From assembly GCA_002483105.1 (NCBI GenBank), contig DLHG01000010.1, positions 124,001 through 188,000 of the forward strand: a stretch of 64,000 bases of DNA, read 5' to 3'. This DNA is from Bacteroidetes bacterium UBA7674. Its GTDB lineage: Bacteria; Bacteroidota; Bacteroidia; Chitinophagales; Chitinophagaceae. The translations under genes and the position numbers were made by a program. Of this stretch, positions 16,826-25,170 are shown piece by piece; within the stretch, counting starts at the first letter, position 1; each line of letters starts with the position of its first letter. The notes below the pieces were generated by a model. It worked only from the letters and a program-made list of their open reading frames with translations, did not search any database and was not told the DNA's origin.

Positions 16826-16859
16826 ACGATTTTCCATTAATAAATTTAAGAAAAATCGT
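16826..16859 (-). terminator. Weak hairpin between the DUF2807 and DUF2147 genes
   Basis: The 8-bp arms ACGATTTT/AAAATCGT flank an 18-base loop just upstream of the DUF2147 start. It could end the DUF2807 transcript or be an operator. Confidence 0.3.
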
Positions 16860-16872
16860 GCGTACGTAAATG

Positions 16873-17598
16873 TTAATTTGCGTCAACTATACTACCTATT
16901 CCTGAAATACTTTTGGTGAGCGTGGGCGGATTCCCTTTATAATGTATACTGCCCACACCACTTATGGAAGCCGAAAGCGCATCGCTCACGCTGACCTTAA
17001 TATCACCTGCTCCGGCTACAGAAGCACTTACTTCCTTGCTTTGCAAGCCATAAGCTTTCAAATCTCCTGCACCCGAAAAATGATACTGGGCAGAAGTAAC
17101 CATGCCTCTTTTTATATCTATATCAGCAGCACCGGCAGCTTCTACTGTAAGCTTTGTTGCATTTATCTCATCTATTTTCACATCTCCCGCACCTGACACT
17201 GTCAACACAAATTCTGCAGCTTTAATATTACCCTCAGTTTTCACGTCTGCAGCACCCGATATAGTCAATGACGACAATGTGCCAACTACTATTTCAGCTT
17301 TTACATTCTCATCTATATCAAAACTGAAACCATCTTCCTGGTACAACTTCAGCACACCATCTACTACTTCAGTTTTTATTTCTTTGATCTCCCCATCATA
17401 TCCCTTGAACAGCACAGACGCAGGAGCACCTTCGCGTACAGTGATCACGGCGTCCACAGGAGCTGATATCTCTACACTATTAAATTCAGAAACTGCTCTT
17501 TTCACAGTTTGGACATTGCCCCTGTCCCAACGCGGACCGCAGGAAGAAACAAACAATGTAATACAGCAAAATGTCGCAAAAAATAATCCCTTTTTCAT
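16873..17598 (-). CDS. Lipoprotein with DUF2807 (GIN, head) beta-helix domain
   Basis: MKKGLFFATFCCITLFVSSC is a lipoprotein signal with Cys20. The rest is a long run of short beta strands with recurring glycine-asparagine-type turns: ISGAADVKTEG, VSGAGDVKI, AAGAADIDI, FSGAGDLKA, VAGAGDIKV, ISGVGSIHY and ISGIGSIVD. This is the DUF2807 right-handed beta-solenoid typical of Bacteroidota envelope lipoproteins. Repeat spacing is about 20 residues. It is probably anchored in the outer membrane, with role unknown. It is followed by the DUF2147 gene on the same strand. Confidence 0.88.
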   Translation of the reverse strand: MKKGLFFATFCCITLFVSSCGPRWDRGNVQTVKRAVSEFNSVEISAPVDAVITVREGAPASVLFKGYDGEIKEIKTEVVDGVLKLYQEDGFSFDIDENVKAEIVVGTLSSLTISGAADVKTEGNIKAAEFVLTVSGAGDVKIDEINATKLTVEAAGAADIDIKRGMVTSAQYHFSGAGDLKAYGLQSKEVSASVAGAGDIKVSVSDALSASISGVGSIHYKGNPPTLTKSISGIGSIVDAN

Positions 17599-17634
17599 AG
17601 ACAGTAATTTTAAAAAAGGGCTGAAGTAAGGCCT

Positions 17635-17847
17635 TTAGGATTTCCTATTGCGCCTGTACCATACAAAGCCAATAGTCCCCATCAATACCAAAGGTAATCC
17701 TGCCAAGTATATGATACCCGCATTAAGCCCCTTGGCTCCATTACTACCCAACCCCGCAGCGGTCTTAGTACATACTGAGCAACCCTGTGCATTCACCGTG
17801 TGAACGGCCAGCATGAGCACCAGTACTATGATCAAACGCTTTATCAT
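17635..17847 (-). CDS. Small membrane protein with signal peptide and C-x-x-C motif, last gene of the oxidase cluster
   Basis: The start at 17847 (MIKRLIIVLVLMLAVHTVNAQ) gives a good signal peptide. The 70-aa protein then has GCSVCTKTAAGLGSNGAKGLNAGIIYLAGLP, one transmembrane helix and a basic end (WYRRNRKS). The C-S-V-C pair sits just after the predicted cleavage site, on the periplasmic side. It follows DUF420 and SCO on the same strand, so a role near oxidase assembly or copper handling is possible but unproven. A TAAATTTG element at 17872-17879 may give it its own promoter. Confidence 0.7.
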   Translation of the reverse strand: MIKRLIIVLVLMLAVHTVNAQGCSVCTKTAAGLGSNGAKGLNAGIIYLAGLPLVLMGTIGFVWYRRNRKS

Positions 17848-17973
17848 GACAAAAGTAATTTCTTTGTATAGCAAATTTACCGCAAAAAGGTGAAACACGC
17901 ACATTAGTCGGTAAACACCCTGATTTCCAGACTAAAACCTATCAGCTAATTAGCTAATCATCAAATCAGCTAA

Positions 17974-18516
17974 TCAACTATAGTACGGGCTGATAAATAC
18001 ATACACCAGCACACCTGTAATACTTACATACAACCACAGCGGCCATGTATATCTCGCCAGTTTCTTATGTTTCTCATATTCCCCTATCAGCGACCTGTAA
18101 GCGGTAAAAAGAATGAATGGCAATATGATAGCAGCCAGCGGAATATGCGTGATCAGTATGATGTAATAAATGGTCTTCATGATACCCTCACCGCCATACT
18201 TTGTATCACCCGCAAGCAAGTGATGCGCTATATATGAAACAAGGAACAGTATAGAAAGGAACATAGCATAGAGCATCAACTTTTTATGCAGCTCATAACT
18301 CTTTTGCTTGATCGCAACCATCGCCCAAACCAATAGAATGGTAACAATAGAATTGATGATGGCGTTCGCCATAGCAAAAACGTGGACATCAAATCCCAGG
18401 TCAACTTTCAATTGGACCCTTGACAACAATGCCACCACTGCAAACACTACAAATGAAACAGTGTATATCAGCAGTTTAGCCGTTTTATCATTCTTCTTAA
18501 TAGATGGTGTAAGCAT
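17974..18516 (-). CDS. DUF420 membrane protein of cytochrome oxidase cluster
   Basis: The start at 18516 (MLTPSIKKNDKTAKLL) removes a 16-residue extension that has no homology character. The 180 aa have about five helices. Conserved histidine-bearing segments are SYELHKKLMLYAMFLSILFLVSYIAHHLLAG, ILITHIPLAAIILP and EYEKHKKLARYTWPLWLYVSITGVLVY, the DUF420/CtaG-like pattern of Bacillota and Bacteroidota oxidase operons. The protein probably helps assemble the oxidase in the inner membrane. A TATCTTTG element upstream (18548-18555) could provide a local promoter inside the operon. Confidence 0.87.
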   Translation of the reverse strand: MLTPSIKKNDKTAKLLIYTVSFVVFAVVALLSRVQLKVDLGFDVHVFAMANAIINSIVTILLVWAMVAIKQKSYELHKKLMLYAMFLSILFLVSYIAHHLLAGDTKYGGEGIMKTIYYIILITHIPLAAIILPFILFTAYRSLIGEYEKHKKLARYTWPLWLYVSITGVLVYVFISPYYS

Positions 18517-18547
18517 AAAACAGTATGTAAGGAAATTATTTTCGCGG

Positions 18548-18555
18548 CAAAGATA
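18548..18555 (-). promoter_or_regulatory. Putative internal -7 element TATCTTTG before DUF420
   Basis: It reads TATCTTTG on the minus strand and lies 32 bases before the start at 18516, within the SCO-DUF420 gap. A -33 TTG is not evident. Confidence 0.4.
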
Positions 18556-18581
18556 AGATGACACGCGTATTCATTTTGCTT

Positions 18582-19301
18582 TTATTTATCCCCTTTCTTC
18601 CGAAGCTTCCTTTTCTTTTCCATCGTCACAAGCACTACAGCGTCTGCACATTTCTTCAAGCCGACGGGGTCGAGTCCGTCAAAATATCCACGTATATACC
18701 TATCCCTGTCTATCACTACTATTTTCTCAGTATGTATAAAATCATCCATGCCGCCGGTGCCCTCTTCCATCGTTACACGTAGCTCCTTGCGGGCATAGTT
18801 GTAAATGTCTTTCCGGTCTCCCGTCAGGAACCACCACCTGTCATGGTTGGCACCATACTTATCCGCAAATCGCCTCAAGCGCTGAAATGAATCAGCCTCC
18901 GGATTCACAGTTATAGATATAAGGTGTACACCTGTATCATTCTTCTTAAAGGCCTTTTGCAGCATTGCCATGTTCTTCGTAAGCTGTGGACATATAGACG
19001 GGCAGTCGGTGAAGATAAAATCCACTATCAGGATCTTCCCTTTCAGGTCCTTATTCAGCGACACCTTATCCCCCAGTTGATTAACAAGCTCCAGGTCGGC
19101 TACCTGGTGAAAGATGGTATCGTATTCCATCTTGCCGTCGTTCATAAAGCTATCTACACCGTCCACTATAAAGTGTGGCGGACGTGGTATCTTATCTTTA
19201 GACAAGGCTCTTGTAATAAAGTATAAAGATAACGGCAGCACAAAGGCTGCCGTTATTCCTAAAATACCTAATCTAATTATTCTATTAGATGATTGACTCA
19301 T
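18582..19301 (-). CDS. sco1: SCO1/SenC family copper chaperone for cytochrome oxidase
   Basis: Delivers copper or maintains cysteine redox state for the CuA site of oxidase subunit II. An N-terminal membrane helix (residues 10-32) anchors a thioredoxin-fold domain. The copper ligands are Cys100 and Cys104 in DFIFTDCPSICPQLT and His190 in MDDFIHTEKIVVIDRDRYIRGYF. The length of 239 aa is normal. It lies between coxIV (2 bases upstream) and DUF420, which supports an oxidase assembly role over a general redox role. Confidence 0.94.
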   Translation of the reverse strand: MSQSSNRIIRLGILGITAAFVLPLSLYFITRALSKDKIPRPPHFIVDGVDSFMNDGKMEYDTIFHQVADLELVNQLGDKVSLNKDLKGKILIVDFIFTDCPSICPQLTKNMAMLQKAFKKNDTGVHLISITVNPEADSFQRLRRFADKYGANHDRWWFLTGDRKDIYNYARKELRVTMEEGTGGMDDFIHTEKIVVIDRDRYIRGYFDGLDPVGLKKCADAVVLVTMEKKRKLRKKGDK

Positions 19302-19303
19302 TA

Positions 19304-19723
19304 TTATGGCTTTGGCAATGCGTTATTCATATCCAGCCAGAAACCTCCATCGTAAAGGAAGGCAATGATGAACCAGATGAACAACACTAGCGGTATTAAT
19401 ATCATTATCATAAAGCTCTTCACTTCATCACCAAGGTGCATGAACACAGATACGATCCACGCAGCTTTTACTACTGTGAGAATAAGGAAGATAGAGTTCA
19501 ATATCGCCCTAGGCATTGAGTAACTGAAAAGCAGACCCAATGATACTTCCGCAATGGTGATTACGAGCAATATCCAGAATACTCTCCAGATACGGCCTAT
19601 TTGCTTTTTACTCTCAGGTGAAGTAACATCTGTATGATGTGACATTACACCCGAATAAAGTTTCGACTGATCACCTTCATACAGGTGTAGTGTGCTATTA
19701 CTATCGTGATTATGTGCTGACAT
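19304..19723 (-). CDS. Cytochrome c oxidase subunit IV family protein
   Basis: The 139 aa begin with a His-rich N-terminal tail (MSAHNHDSNSTLHLYEGDQ). Three membrane helices follow, with RIWRVFWILLVITIAEVSLGLLFSYSMP, KAAWIVSVFMHLGDEVKSF and IPLVLFIWFIIAFLYDGGFW. This is the bacterial subunit IV (prokaryotic COX4) pattern. It is a small structural subunit of the aa3/caa3-type oxidase in the inner membrane. It sits directly between coxIII and sco1 in one operon. Confidence 0.9.
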   Translation of the reverse strand: MSAHNHDSNSTLHLYEGDQSKLYSGVMSHHTDVTSPESKKQIGRIWRVFWILLVITIAEVSLGLLFSYSMPRAILNSIFLILTVVKAAWIVSVFMHLGDEVKSFMIMILIPLVLFIWFIIAFLYDGGFWLDMNNALPKP

Positions 19724-19773
19724 TTTTCTTTAATTAGTTGTTGGTTGTGAGTTCAATAAGAAATCAAATAAGA

Positions 19774-20532
19774 TTAAAGCAGGTAGAAGCAGGTGAATAC
19801 GAATACCCATACCAGATCTACAAAGTGCCAGTAAAGGCCTACCTTCTCTACGGTCTCGTAGTGTCCTCTGCGTTCATAAGTACCGTTTACCGTTTGAACC
19901 AGTACCAGTATATTAAAGCATACGCCTGAGAATACGTGGAAACCGTGGAAACCGGTAATGGTAAAGAAGAAGCTAAAGAAGTTGTGCGTCGGGTTTAATG
20001 CCGCTGTACCGCCCGCGTTAATAACGCTCGCTACTTCCGGCTTGGCCATGTCGTAGTATTGCGCATATTGTATTGTACTTGCAGGATCAGTGAATGTACC
20101 CCACAGGCCGCCTGTTAAGTGGCCAAGGTGTGTCCACTCCCATGCCTGGCAGGCGAGGAAAGCGATACCACCAATGATCGTCCAAAGCATCCATTTAATA
20201 ACACCCTTCCTGTCTCCGTAGTGACCGCAGTGTACGGCAAGTACCATGGTAACAGAAGACATGATAAGGATAAAGGTCATCAAGCTCACAAATACCAGCG
20301 GAAGATCCATGTGCCCCATGAAAGGGAATGCATGGAAAACCTTATTCGGATCGGGCCATACGCCACTGAAGAAACGTTTTGTACCATACGAAATAAGGAA
20401 TGCCGAGAACGTGAATGCATCCGATAACAGGAAGAACCACATCATCATTTTACCATAGCTTACGTTGAAAGGCGATCGCCCTCCTCCCCATGCTTTAGGT
20501 TCCGGTGCGGTTGTTGTGTGAACTTGTGCCAT
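19774..20532 (-). CDS. ctaE: Cytochrome c oxidase subunit III
   Basis: The 252 aa have seven helices. Subunit III signatures are WFFLLSDAFTFSAFLISY, CQAWEWTHL, FFFTITGFHGFHVFSGVCFN and the closing LYWHFVDLVWVFVFTCFYL. It stabilises the subunit I/II core of the heme-copper oxidase in the inner membrane. It is the second of two subunit III-like genes in a row (the other is at 20591) and precedes coxIV. The ATG at 20532 is the only sensible start. Confidence 0.95.
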   Translation of the reverse strand: MAQVHTTTAPEPKAWGGGRSPFNVSYGKMMMWFFLLSDAFTFSAFLISYGTKRFFSGVWPDPNKVFHAFPFMGHMDLPLVFVSLMTFILIMSSVTMVLAVHCGHYGDRKGVIKWMLWTIIGGIAFLACQAWEWTHLGHLTGGLWGTFTDPASTIQYAQYYDMAKPEVASVINAGGTAALNPTHNFFSFFFTITGFHGFHVFSGVCFNILVLVQTVNGTYERRGHYETVEKVGLYWHFVDLVWVFVFTCFYLL

Positions 20533-20590
20533 AAATTGATTTAAAAGTTGCCTTGGTTTTGTGTATTTGGGTGCTAATTTCTAAAAAGAT

Positions 20591-21163
20591 TTACTGATTT
20601 GCCAGAAAGAACACAAATAAATAAATCCACAATACATCTACGAAGTGCCAGTATGTTGCCATTATCTCCAGCCCCGTAGCATTGTAGACCTTTACGTTCG
20701 TCCTAAATGCGCGGAAAAATACAATTAATAATGCAATTATTCCACCCGCTATGTGCAATAAATGTAGTCCGGCTATGATAAACAGGAATGACTCACTTGG
20801 GTTGCCATCTATCTTTATTCCGCCGGCATACAATTGTTGAAAACCTATATATTGACTAATGCCAAATGCCACACCTAAAAGAAGGGTAATTGATATCAGC
20901 ATTTTGAATCGGGGCATTGCCCTGCTCTTAAAGGCTTTTACACCCATATGCATCGTAATGCTGCTCAAAACGATCAGGCCTGTAGATACCCAGAAAATAG
21001 TGGGAAGGGTATAATATACCCAGTTGCCCTGGCTCTGGCGGACGATATAGGCACTTGTGAGACCAGCAAACATCATGATAATGCTGCAGATAGCCACCCA
21101 CATCGCAAACTTCTGCGGATGTATTTTTTTTCTCTGTGCCGTAGTTTCCACTATTCTTTCCAT
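20591..21163 (-). CDS. Cytochrome c oxidase subunit III-like protein
   Basis: The 190 aa have five helices. They contain KFAMWVAICSIIMMFAGLTSAYIVRQSQGNW, IIAGLHLLHIAGGIIALLIVF and the subunit III end motif ATYWHFVDVLWIYLFVFFLAN. It lacks the first two helices of the full-length form, as is usual for the first of the paired coxIII genes in Bacteroidota operons. It starts 3 bases after the ctaB stop and is therefore translationally close-coupled to it. Confidence 0.9.
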   Translation of the reverse strand: MERIVETTAQRKKIHPQKFAMWVAICSIIMMFAGLTSAYIVRQSQGNWVYYTLPTIFWVSTGLIVLSSITMHMGVKAFKSRAMPRFKMLISITLLLGVAFGISQYIGFQQLYAGGIKIDGNPSESFLFIIAGLHLLHIAGGIIALLIVFFRAFRTNVKVYNATGLEIMATYWHFVDVLWIYLFVFFLANQ

Positions 21164-21166
21164 CTT

Positions 21167-22078
21167 TTACATCTTATCAAACAACAATGCCAGCAATACG
21201 ACAGGCAGATAAATGAACGAAGCAAACATTACCCTCTTTGCAGACGGGTAATCATTTTTCTTATAAAACACTACCGAGGCAGCAAAGAACATAATACCGC
21301 AGGCTATCATCACCCACATACCTACATTACCTGTAAGCCCTACTACACGCGGGGTAATAGATATTGGTATCAGGATAATGCTATAGAACATACATTGCAA
21401 AGCCGTGAACTTAGAGCTACGCTCCTGCGAAGGCAGCATACTGATGCCGGCTTTTTTACATTCATCATAGCTCACCCAGGCAATAGCCCAGTAATGCGGG
21501 AACTGCCAGAAGAATTGTATCAGGAATAATATCCAGCCGCCCAGGCCTAATGTACCTGTAAGGGTGCCCGTAGCCGCCACCCAACCCAATAAAGGGGGCA
21601 TAGCACCCGGTATAGCACCTATCAACACTGCTATTGGGTGGATACGCTTCATGGGCGTATAGGCAAAACCGTATAATAATAAAGAGATGAAACTCAGGAT
21701 ACCCGCCAGTGGATTGAAGAAATACCCCAGCATCAATGCACCACCCAAACCCGAGATAGCAGCCACAGCCCATGCTTCAGCTAAGCTCATACGGCCTTCC
21801 ACCAAAGGGCGGTGCATGGTACGCGTCATCAGGCCATCACCTTCACGTTCCAGTATCTGGTTAATAGTATTAGCGCCACCGGTAACAAGGATACCGCCAA
21901 TAAACAATAATAAAACCCTGGTGAGATCAAATGGAATGCCCGGAGCGAGCAAATACCCTATTACGCTGGAAAAAACCACCATGAAGCTCAGGTTTGGCTT
22001 CAATAACTGGCTATAGTCTTTGACCCTGGCCATCAGCAGTGGTTGCTGTTTAACATTTATCGGTTCTTCCCGCAGCAT
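21167..22078 (-). CDS. ctaB: Protoheme IX farnesyltransferase (heme O synthase)
   Basis: Transfers farnesyl from farnesyl diphosphate to heme b, giving heme O for the oxidase; inner membrane, UbiA family. The 303 aa have about nine helices. The first prenyl-diphosphate motif is N73-x3-E77-x3-D81 followed by MTRTMHRPL; many homologues have Asp where this one has Glu77. The second conserved loop is YTPMKRIHPIAVLIGAIPGAMPPLLGW. It is the first gene of the minus-strand oxidase operon, next to a strong -7 element. Confidence 0.94.
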   Translation of the reverse strand: MLREEPINVKQQPLLMARVKDYSQLLKPNLSFMVVFSSVIGYLLAPGIPFDLTRVLLLFIGGILVTGGANTINQILEREGDGLMTRTMHRPLVEGRMSLAEAWAVAAISGLGGALMLGYFFNPLAGILSFISLLLYGFAYTPMKRIHPIAVLIGAIPGAMPPLLGWVAATGTLTGTLGLGGWILFLIQFFWQFPHYWAIAWVSYDECKKAGISMLPSQERSSKFTALQCMFYSIILIPISITPRVVGLTGNVGMWVMIACGIMFFAASVVFYKKNDYPSAKRVMFASFIYLPVVLLALLFDKM

Positions 22079-22111
22079 TCTTTAATTACAGAAAATTGGT
22101 AAAAAGCTGGG

Positions 22112-22119
22112 CAAAGGTA
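22112..22119 (-). promoter_or_regulatory. Putative -7 element TACCTTTG of the ctaB-cox operon
   Basis: TACCTTTG on the minus strand lies 34 bases before the ctaB ATG. No TTG at the ideal distance is seen. Confidence 0.55.
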
Positions 22120-22190
22120 ATAAAAGCGTAACTTTTAATACCACCTAATTTTCCCCACTTACCCATATAAAGAATGACAATATCAGGCTA

Positions 22191-22257
22191 TTTCGATAGC
22201 CTCCTTTCGGAGGAGTGGTCAAAACTCAAAGTCTCGCGCAATGGCGCTTTGAGTTTT
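22191..22257 (+). terminator. Orphan terminator-like double hairpin in a divergent intergenic region
   Basis: A short CCTCC-TTTC-GGAGG hairpin (22200-22213) is followed by an 11-bp stem AAAACTCAAAG (22221-22231)/CTTTGAGTTTT (22247-22257). The inner GCGC/GCGC could pair, and a T-run ends the structure. Both flanking genes are transcribed away from it, so it terminates no annotated gene. It may close a small RNA or attenuate the serine hydrolase leader. Confidence 0.55.
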
Positions 22258-22344
22258 TGGGGATGATGTAAGCGCGCTATGCCAGGTTCTCCCCATTAAC
22301 CCAATTTAACAATCCAAAACCTAAAATCACCATATATTGTATAC

Positions 22345-24129
22345 ATGATCCGTAACCTCATCCTTATACTATTATTCTCCTCTTGCCAGGCACTCAATGC
22401 CCAGACTTACTCCAAGGAAACATTGGAGAAGATAAAAGCTGTAGAAAACAGCTTGGCCGGCAGAGTAAAAATCGAAGGCCAACCGGACCATAATATCATT
22501 GACCGGATGAAATACTACGGAGTAAAAGGCTTGAGCATTGCTGTAGTGCATAATTATAAAGTAGTTTGGGCAAAAGGTTATGGCTGGGCAAATGAAGAAG
22601 AAAAAAAGCCTGTTACAACCGAGACCCTATTCGAGCCGGGCTCTATCAGTAAGTCATTAAATGCTGTAGGTATTTTAAAATTAGTGCAAGACAAAAAACT
22701 GGACCTCCATACCGACATCAATACCTACCTCACTTCCTGGAAATTCCCTTACGATTCTGTTTCAAAAGGCAAAAAAATAACTTTAGCCCAGTTGCTCAGC
22801 CACAGCGCGGGATTAACCGTTCATGGCTTCCCTGGTTACGATCTTGAAGAAAAGACACCGACTGTACCACAAATACTGGATGGCATCCCGCCCGCCAACA
22901 CACCACCTGTACGATCACAAATTGAACCGGGGCTTAAGTCTATATACTCAGGCGGCGGCACTACCATTTCACAATTGATCATTACCGACATTACCAAACA
23001 ACCCTACGATGTCTTCATGTATGAACACGTCCTGAAGCCAATGGGTATGGCCGGCAGTTCATACAAGCAACCTCCGGCAAAAGAAAAACTACACTTATGC
23101 GCCACCGGGTACACTGCTGATGGTTCGCCCGTCAATAATAAATTTCACGTTTACCCTGAGCAAGCTGCAGCCGGCTTGTGGATGACACCAACTGACCTTT
23201 GTAATTACATTGTGGAAACACAACTCGCCTACCTGGGTAAGTCAGCTAAGGTATTGGATCAACAAATGACCAAACTCAGATTGACACCATATAACGATGA
23301 ACAGGCAGCGCTTGGCGTGTTTGTAGAGAAACACAACAATACTACCTACTTCGAGCATAGCGCGGGCAATTGGGGCTTTAGCGGACAATACTTCGGCAGC
23401 CTGGAAGATGGTAACGGTGTAGCAGTCTTCATCAATTCCGACAAACCCGGCCTTCTGCCTGAAGTGATCAATAGTGTTGCTACTGTTTATAACTGGAAGG
23501 ACTTTTATAATCCTGTTTCAAAAAAAGTAGTGGCTGTTCCCGAGAATATTTTGCAAACATACCCGGGCATCTATATGTATGGTAAAGATTGGGGCAGCAT
23601 TCTAAAAAAAGATAATGAGTATTTCCTTTTTTCAGACGGCATATACAGTAAAATGTATTTTTCATCTCCCAATAGCTTCTTCAATATGGAGTTCTCTACC
23701 GAAAAAGAGTTTGTGAATAATGAGAAAGGAATCGTAACCGGCTACAAACGCAAAGCAAATGGAAAAGAATTACCATCGGCTGTAAAGATCACAAGGCCGG
23801 ATACACTTACGCTTGATAAATTTCAGATGAATAATATCGCATGGCACCTTTTGGAAACTAAAAGGCCATCAGAAGCCATACCGTATTTAAACCGTGCCCT
23901 GCAACTAACACCAGGAGACCTCCTTTCTCTAGGCAATCTGGCGCACAGCTATCTGTTTACAAATAAATACAACGAAGCTATCAACATTTACAAAGCGCAC
24001 CTCACAGAAACCGTGGAAGCGAACTTCACATGGAATAATATGATAAAACAGGATTTCCTCTTCTTCAAAAGCAATGGATACGATGCGACTGAAATGAATA
24101 AAGTGTTGGCCGAATTGGGAATCAAGTAA
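22345..24129 (+). CDS. Serine beta-lactamase-like hydrolase with C-terminal TPR
   Basis: The signal peptide is MIRNLILILLFSSCQALNAQ. A class C beta-lactamase/D-alanyl-peptidase-type domain covers residues about 40-370. Its SxxK nucleophile motif is S100-I-S-K103 (EPGSISKSLNAVGILKLVQ), the Tyr motif is Y201-S-G, and the late motif region is YFEHSAGNWGFSGQYFG. The final part of about 110 residues contains TPR-like helices (LLETKRPSEAIPYLNRALQLTPGDLLSLGNLAHSYL). Such proteins are mostly periplasmic esterases or peptidases rather than resistance enzymes. The true substrate is unknown. Confidence 0.88.
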   Translation: MIRNLILILLFSSCQALNAQTYSKETLEKIKAVENSLAGRVKIEGQPDHNIIDRMKYYGVKGLSIAVVHNYKVVWAKGYGWANEEEKKPVTTETLFEPGSISKSLNAVGILKLVQDKKLDLHTDINTYLTSWKFPYDSVSKGKKITLAQLLSHSAGLTVHGFPGYDLEEKTPTVPQILDGIPPANTPPVRSQIEPGLKSIYSGGGTTISQLIITDITKQPYDVFMYEHVLKPMGMAGSSYKQPPAKEKLHLCATGYTADGSPVNNKFHVYPEQAAAGLWMTPTDLCNYIVETQLAYLGKSAKVLDQQMTKLRLTPYNDEQAALGVFVEKHNNTTYFEHSAGNWGFSGQYFGSLEDGNGVAVFINSDKPGLLPEVINSVATVYNWKDFYNPVSKKVVAVPENILQTYPGIYMYGKDWGSILKKDNEYFLFSDGIYSKMYFSSPNSFFNMEFSTEKEFVNNEKGIVTGYKRKANGKELPSAVKITRPDTLTLDKFQMNNIAWHLLETKRPSEAIPYLNRALQLTPGDLLSLGNLAHSYLFTNKYNEAINIYKAHLTETVEANFTWNNMIKQDFLFFKSNGYDATEMNKVLAELGIK

Positions 24130-24147
24130 GACAAACCTATCCCAGAC

Positions 24148-24212
24148 TGTCATCCTGAGGCACGAAGTATCTATCCTGCATGACAGATACTTCGCGGTCG
24201 CTCAGTATGACA
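24148..24212. repeat. Large palindromic interspersed repeat between convergent genes
   Basis: The arms are TGTCATCCTGAG (24148-24159) plus GAAGTATCT, matched by AGATACTTC plus CTCAGTATGACA (24201-24212). The 'GTCATCCTGAGG...' words are typical of repeats scattered between genes in this phylum. Here it lies between convergent stops and probably serves as a bidirectional terminator. Confidence 0.7.
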
Positions 24213-24234
24213 TTAAGACCTTGCATTGTTACAA

Positions 24235-25074
24235 TTAAATCCTATTCAAAAATTCCACACTCCTCTCCACCACCTCTTGCATCTTCTCCGGCAACACATC
24301 ACCCTCCCACGGATGGCTCCTTCCGAAAACATGGTCGGAGTCCACAATAAACAATTCCGAGGTTGGTTGCCATTCATGAAGCAGATGCGCTTTCGACACA
24401 GGCACTGCCGGGTCAGCGCTACCGTGGCAAATGAGTATAGGTATTTCCAAACCCTTTATCGCCCGTTCTATATTCAGTCGAAGCTGGTTTTGCAGGTAGT
24501 TCTTATATAGCTGATAGTACAATGGCATTTCCTGTTTGGTACGGCCATTAGTATAATACTGCACGCCAGTCTCTTCCCACTCTTCCATTTTCTCCAGGTC
24601 CCAGCTACCCCATGGTGTTTTGCACTCACTTACAGATGCCCACGTAACAACAGCTTGTACCCTTGCATCTTCGGATGCTTTCAGCAATGCAATCCCACCT
24701 CCCCTGCTGTGCCCCAGCAAACATATCTTCCCACAATCAGGATTCGATTCCTGCACCCAATCGATGATAACTCCTAAATCATCCAGCTCTTTGGTGTAGT
24801 TGTTATTTCCATAAGCCTCGAGGTCGGCAAAATCCTCCGGTTGCTCAACGGTCGTACCATTATGTGAAAAATTGAACTTTACGAACAGAAAACCCGCCTC
24901 TGCAAATTGCTTGGCTATCAGGTCGAAATTCCCCCAGTCTTTAAATCCGTTAAAACCATGCGCATAGATAACAACGGTCTTACCGGCTGTCTTACCCATA
25001 TAAAAAATATCTGTCAGCATCGGTTTCTGCCCGCTACCTGTTATCTGTATGTCTTTGATAATGGTCATTTGCAC
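24235..25074 (-). CDS. Alpha/beta hydrolase (dienelactone-hydrolase/acyl-peptidase type)
   Basis: The 279 aa have a cytoplasmic alpha/beta hydrolase fold. Visible are the oxyanion strand VIYAHGFNGFKDWG, the nucleophile elbow LLGHSRGGGIAL, the acid HGSADPAVPVSKA and the catalytic histidine DSDHVFG. There is no signal peptide. It is probably an esterase or peptidase of unknown substrate. The start at 25074 (MQMTII) or six bases later cannot be separated. It is convergent with the serine hydrolase gene. Confidence 0.87.
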   Translation of the reverse strand: MQMTIIKDIQITGSGQKPMLTDIFYMGKTAGKTVVIYAHGFNGFKDWGNFDLIAKQFAEAGFLFVKFNFSHNGTTVEQPEDFADLEAYGNNNYTKELDDLGVIIDWVQESNPDCGKICLLGHSRGGGIALLKASEDARVQAVVTWASVSECKTPWGSWDLEKMEEWEETGVQYYTNGRTKQEMPLYYQLYKNYLQNQLRLNIERAIKGLEIPILICHGSADPAVPVSKAHLLHEWQPTSELFIVDSDHVFGRSHPWEGDVLPEKMQEVVERSVEFLNRI

Positions 25075-25092
25075 TCTTTACCCTACTAAATT

Positions 25093-25125
25093 AAAGAAGC
25101 CCGCTCACTTAGAGCAGGCTTCTTT
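25093..25125 (-). terminator. Terminator of the lemA-TPM operon
   Basis: The arms AAAGAAGCC and GGCTTCTTT have an inner partly paired loop (CGCTC...GAGCA). The structure lies just downstream of the TPM gene stop on the minus strand. Confidence 0.7.
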
Positions 25126-25170
25126 TCAATATCATTTATCACTATTCGTTATTCTCTATTCGCTAAAAAT

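Noticed and set aside
17102..17629. 175-aa plus-strand open frame
   Set aside because: Antisense to the DUF2807 gene, whose beta-helix repeats and lipoprotein signal are far more convincing.
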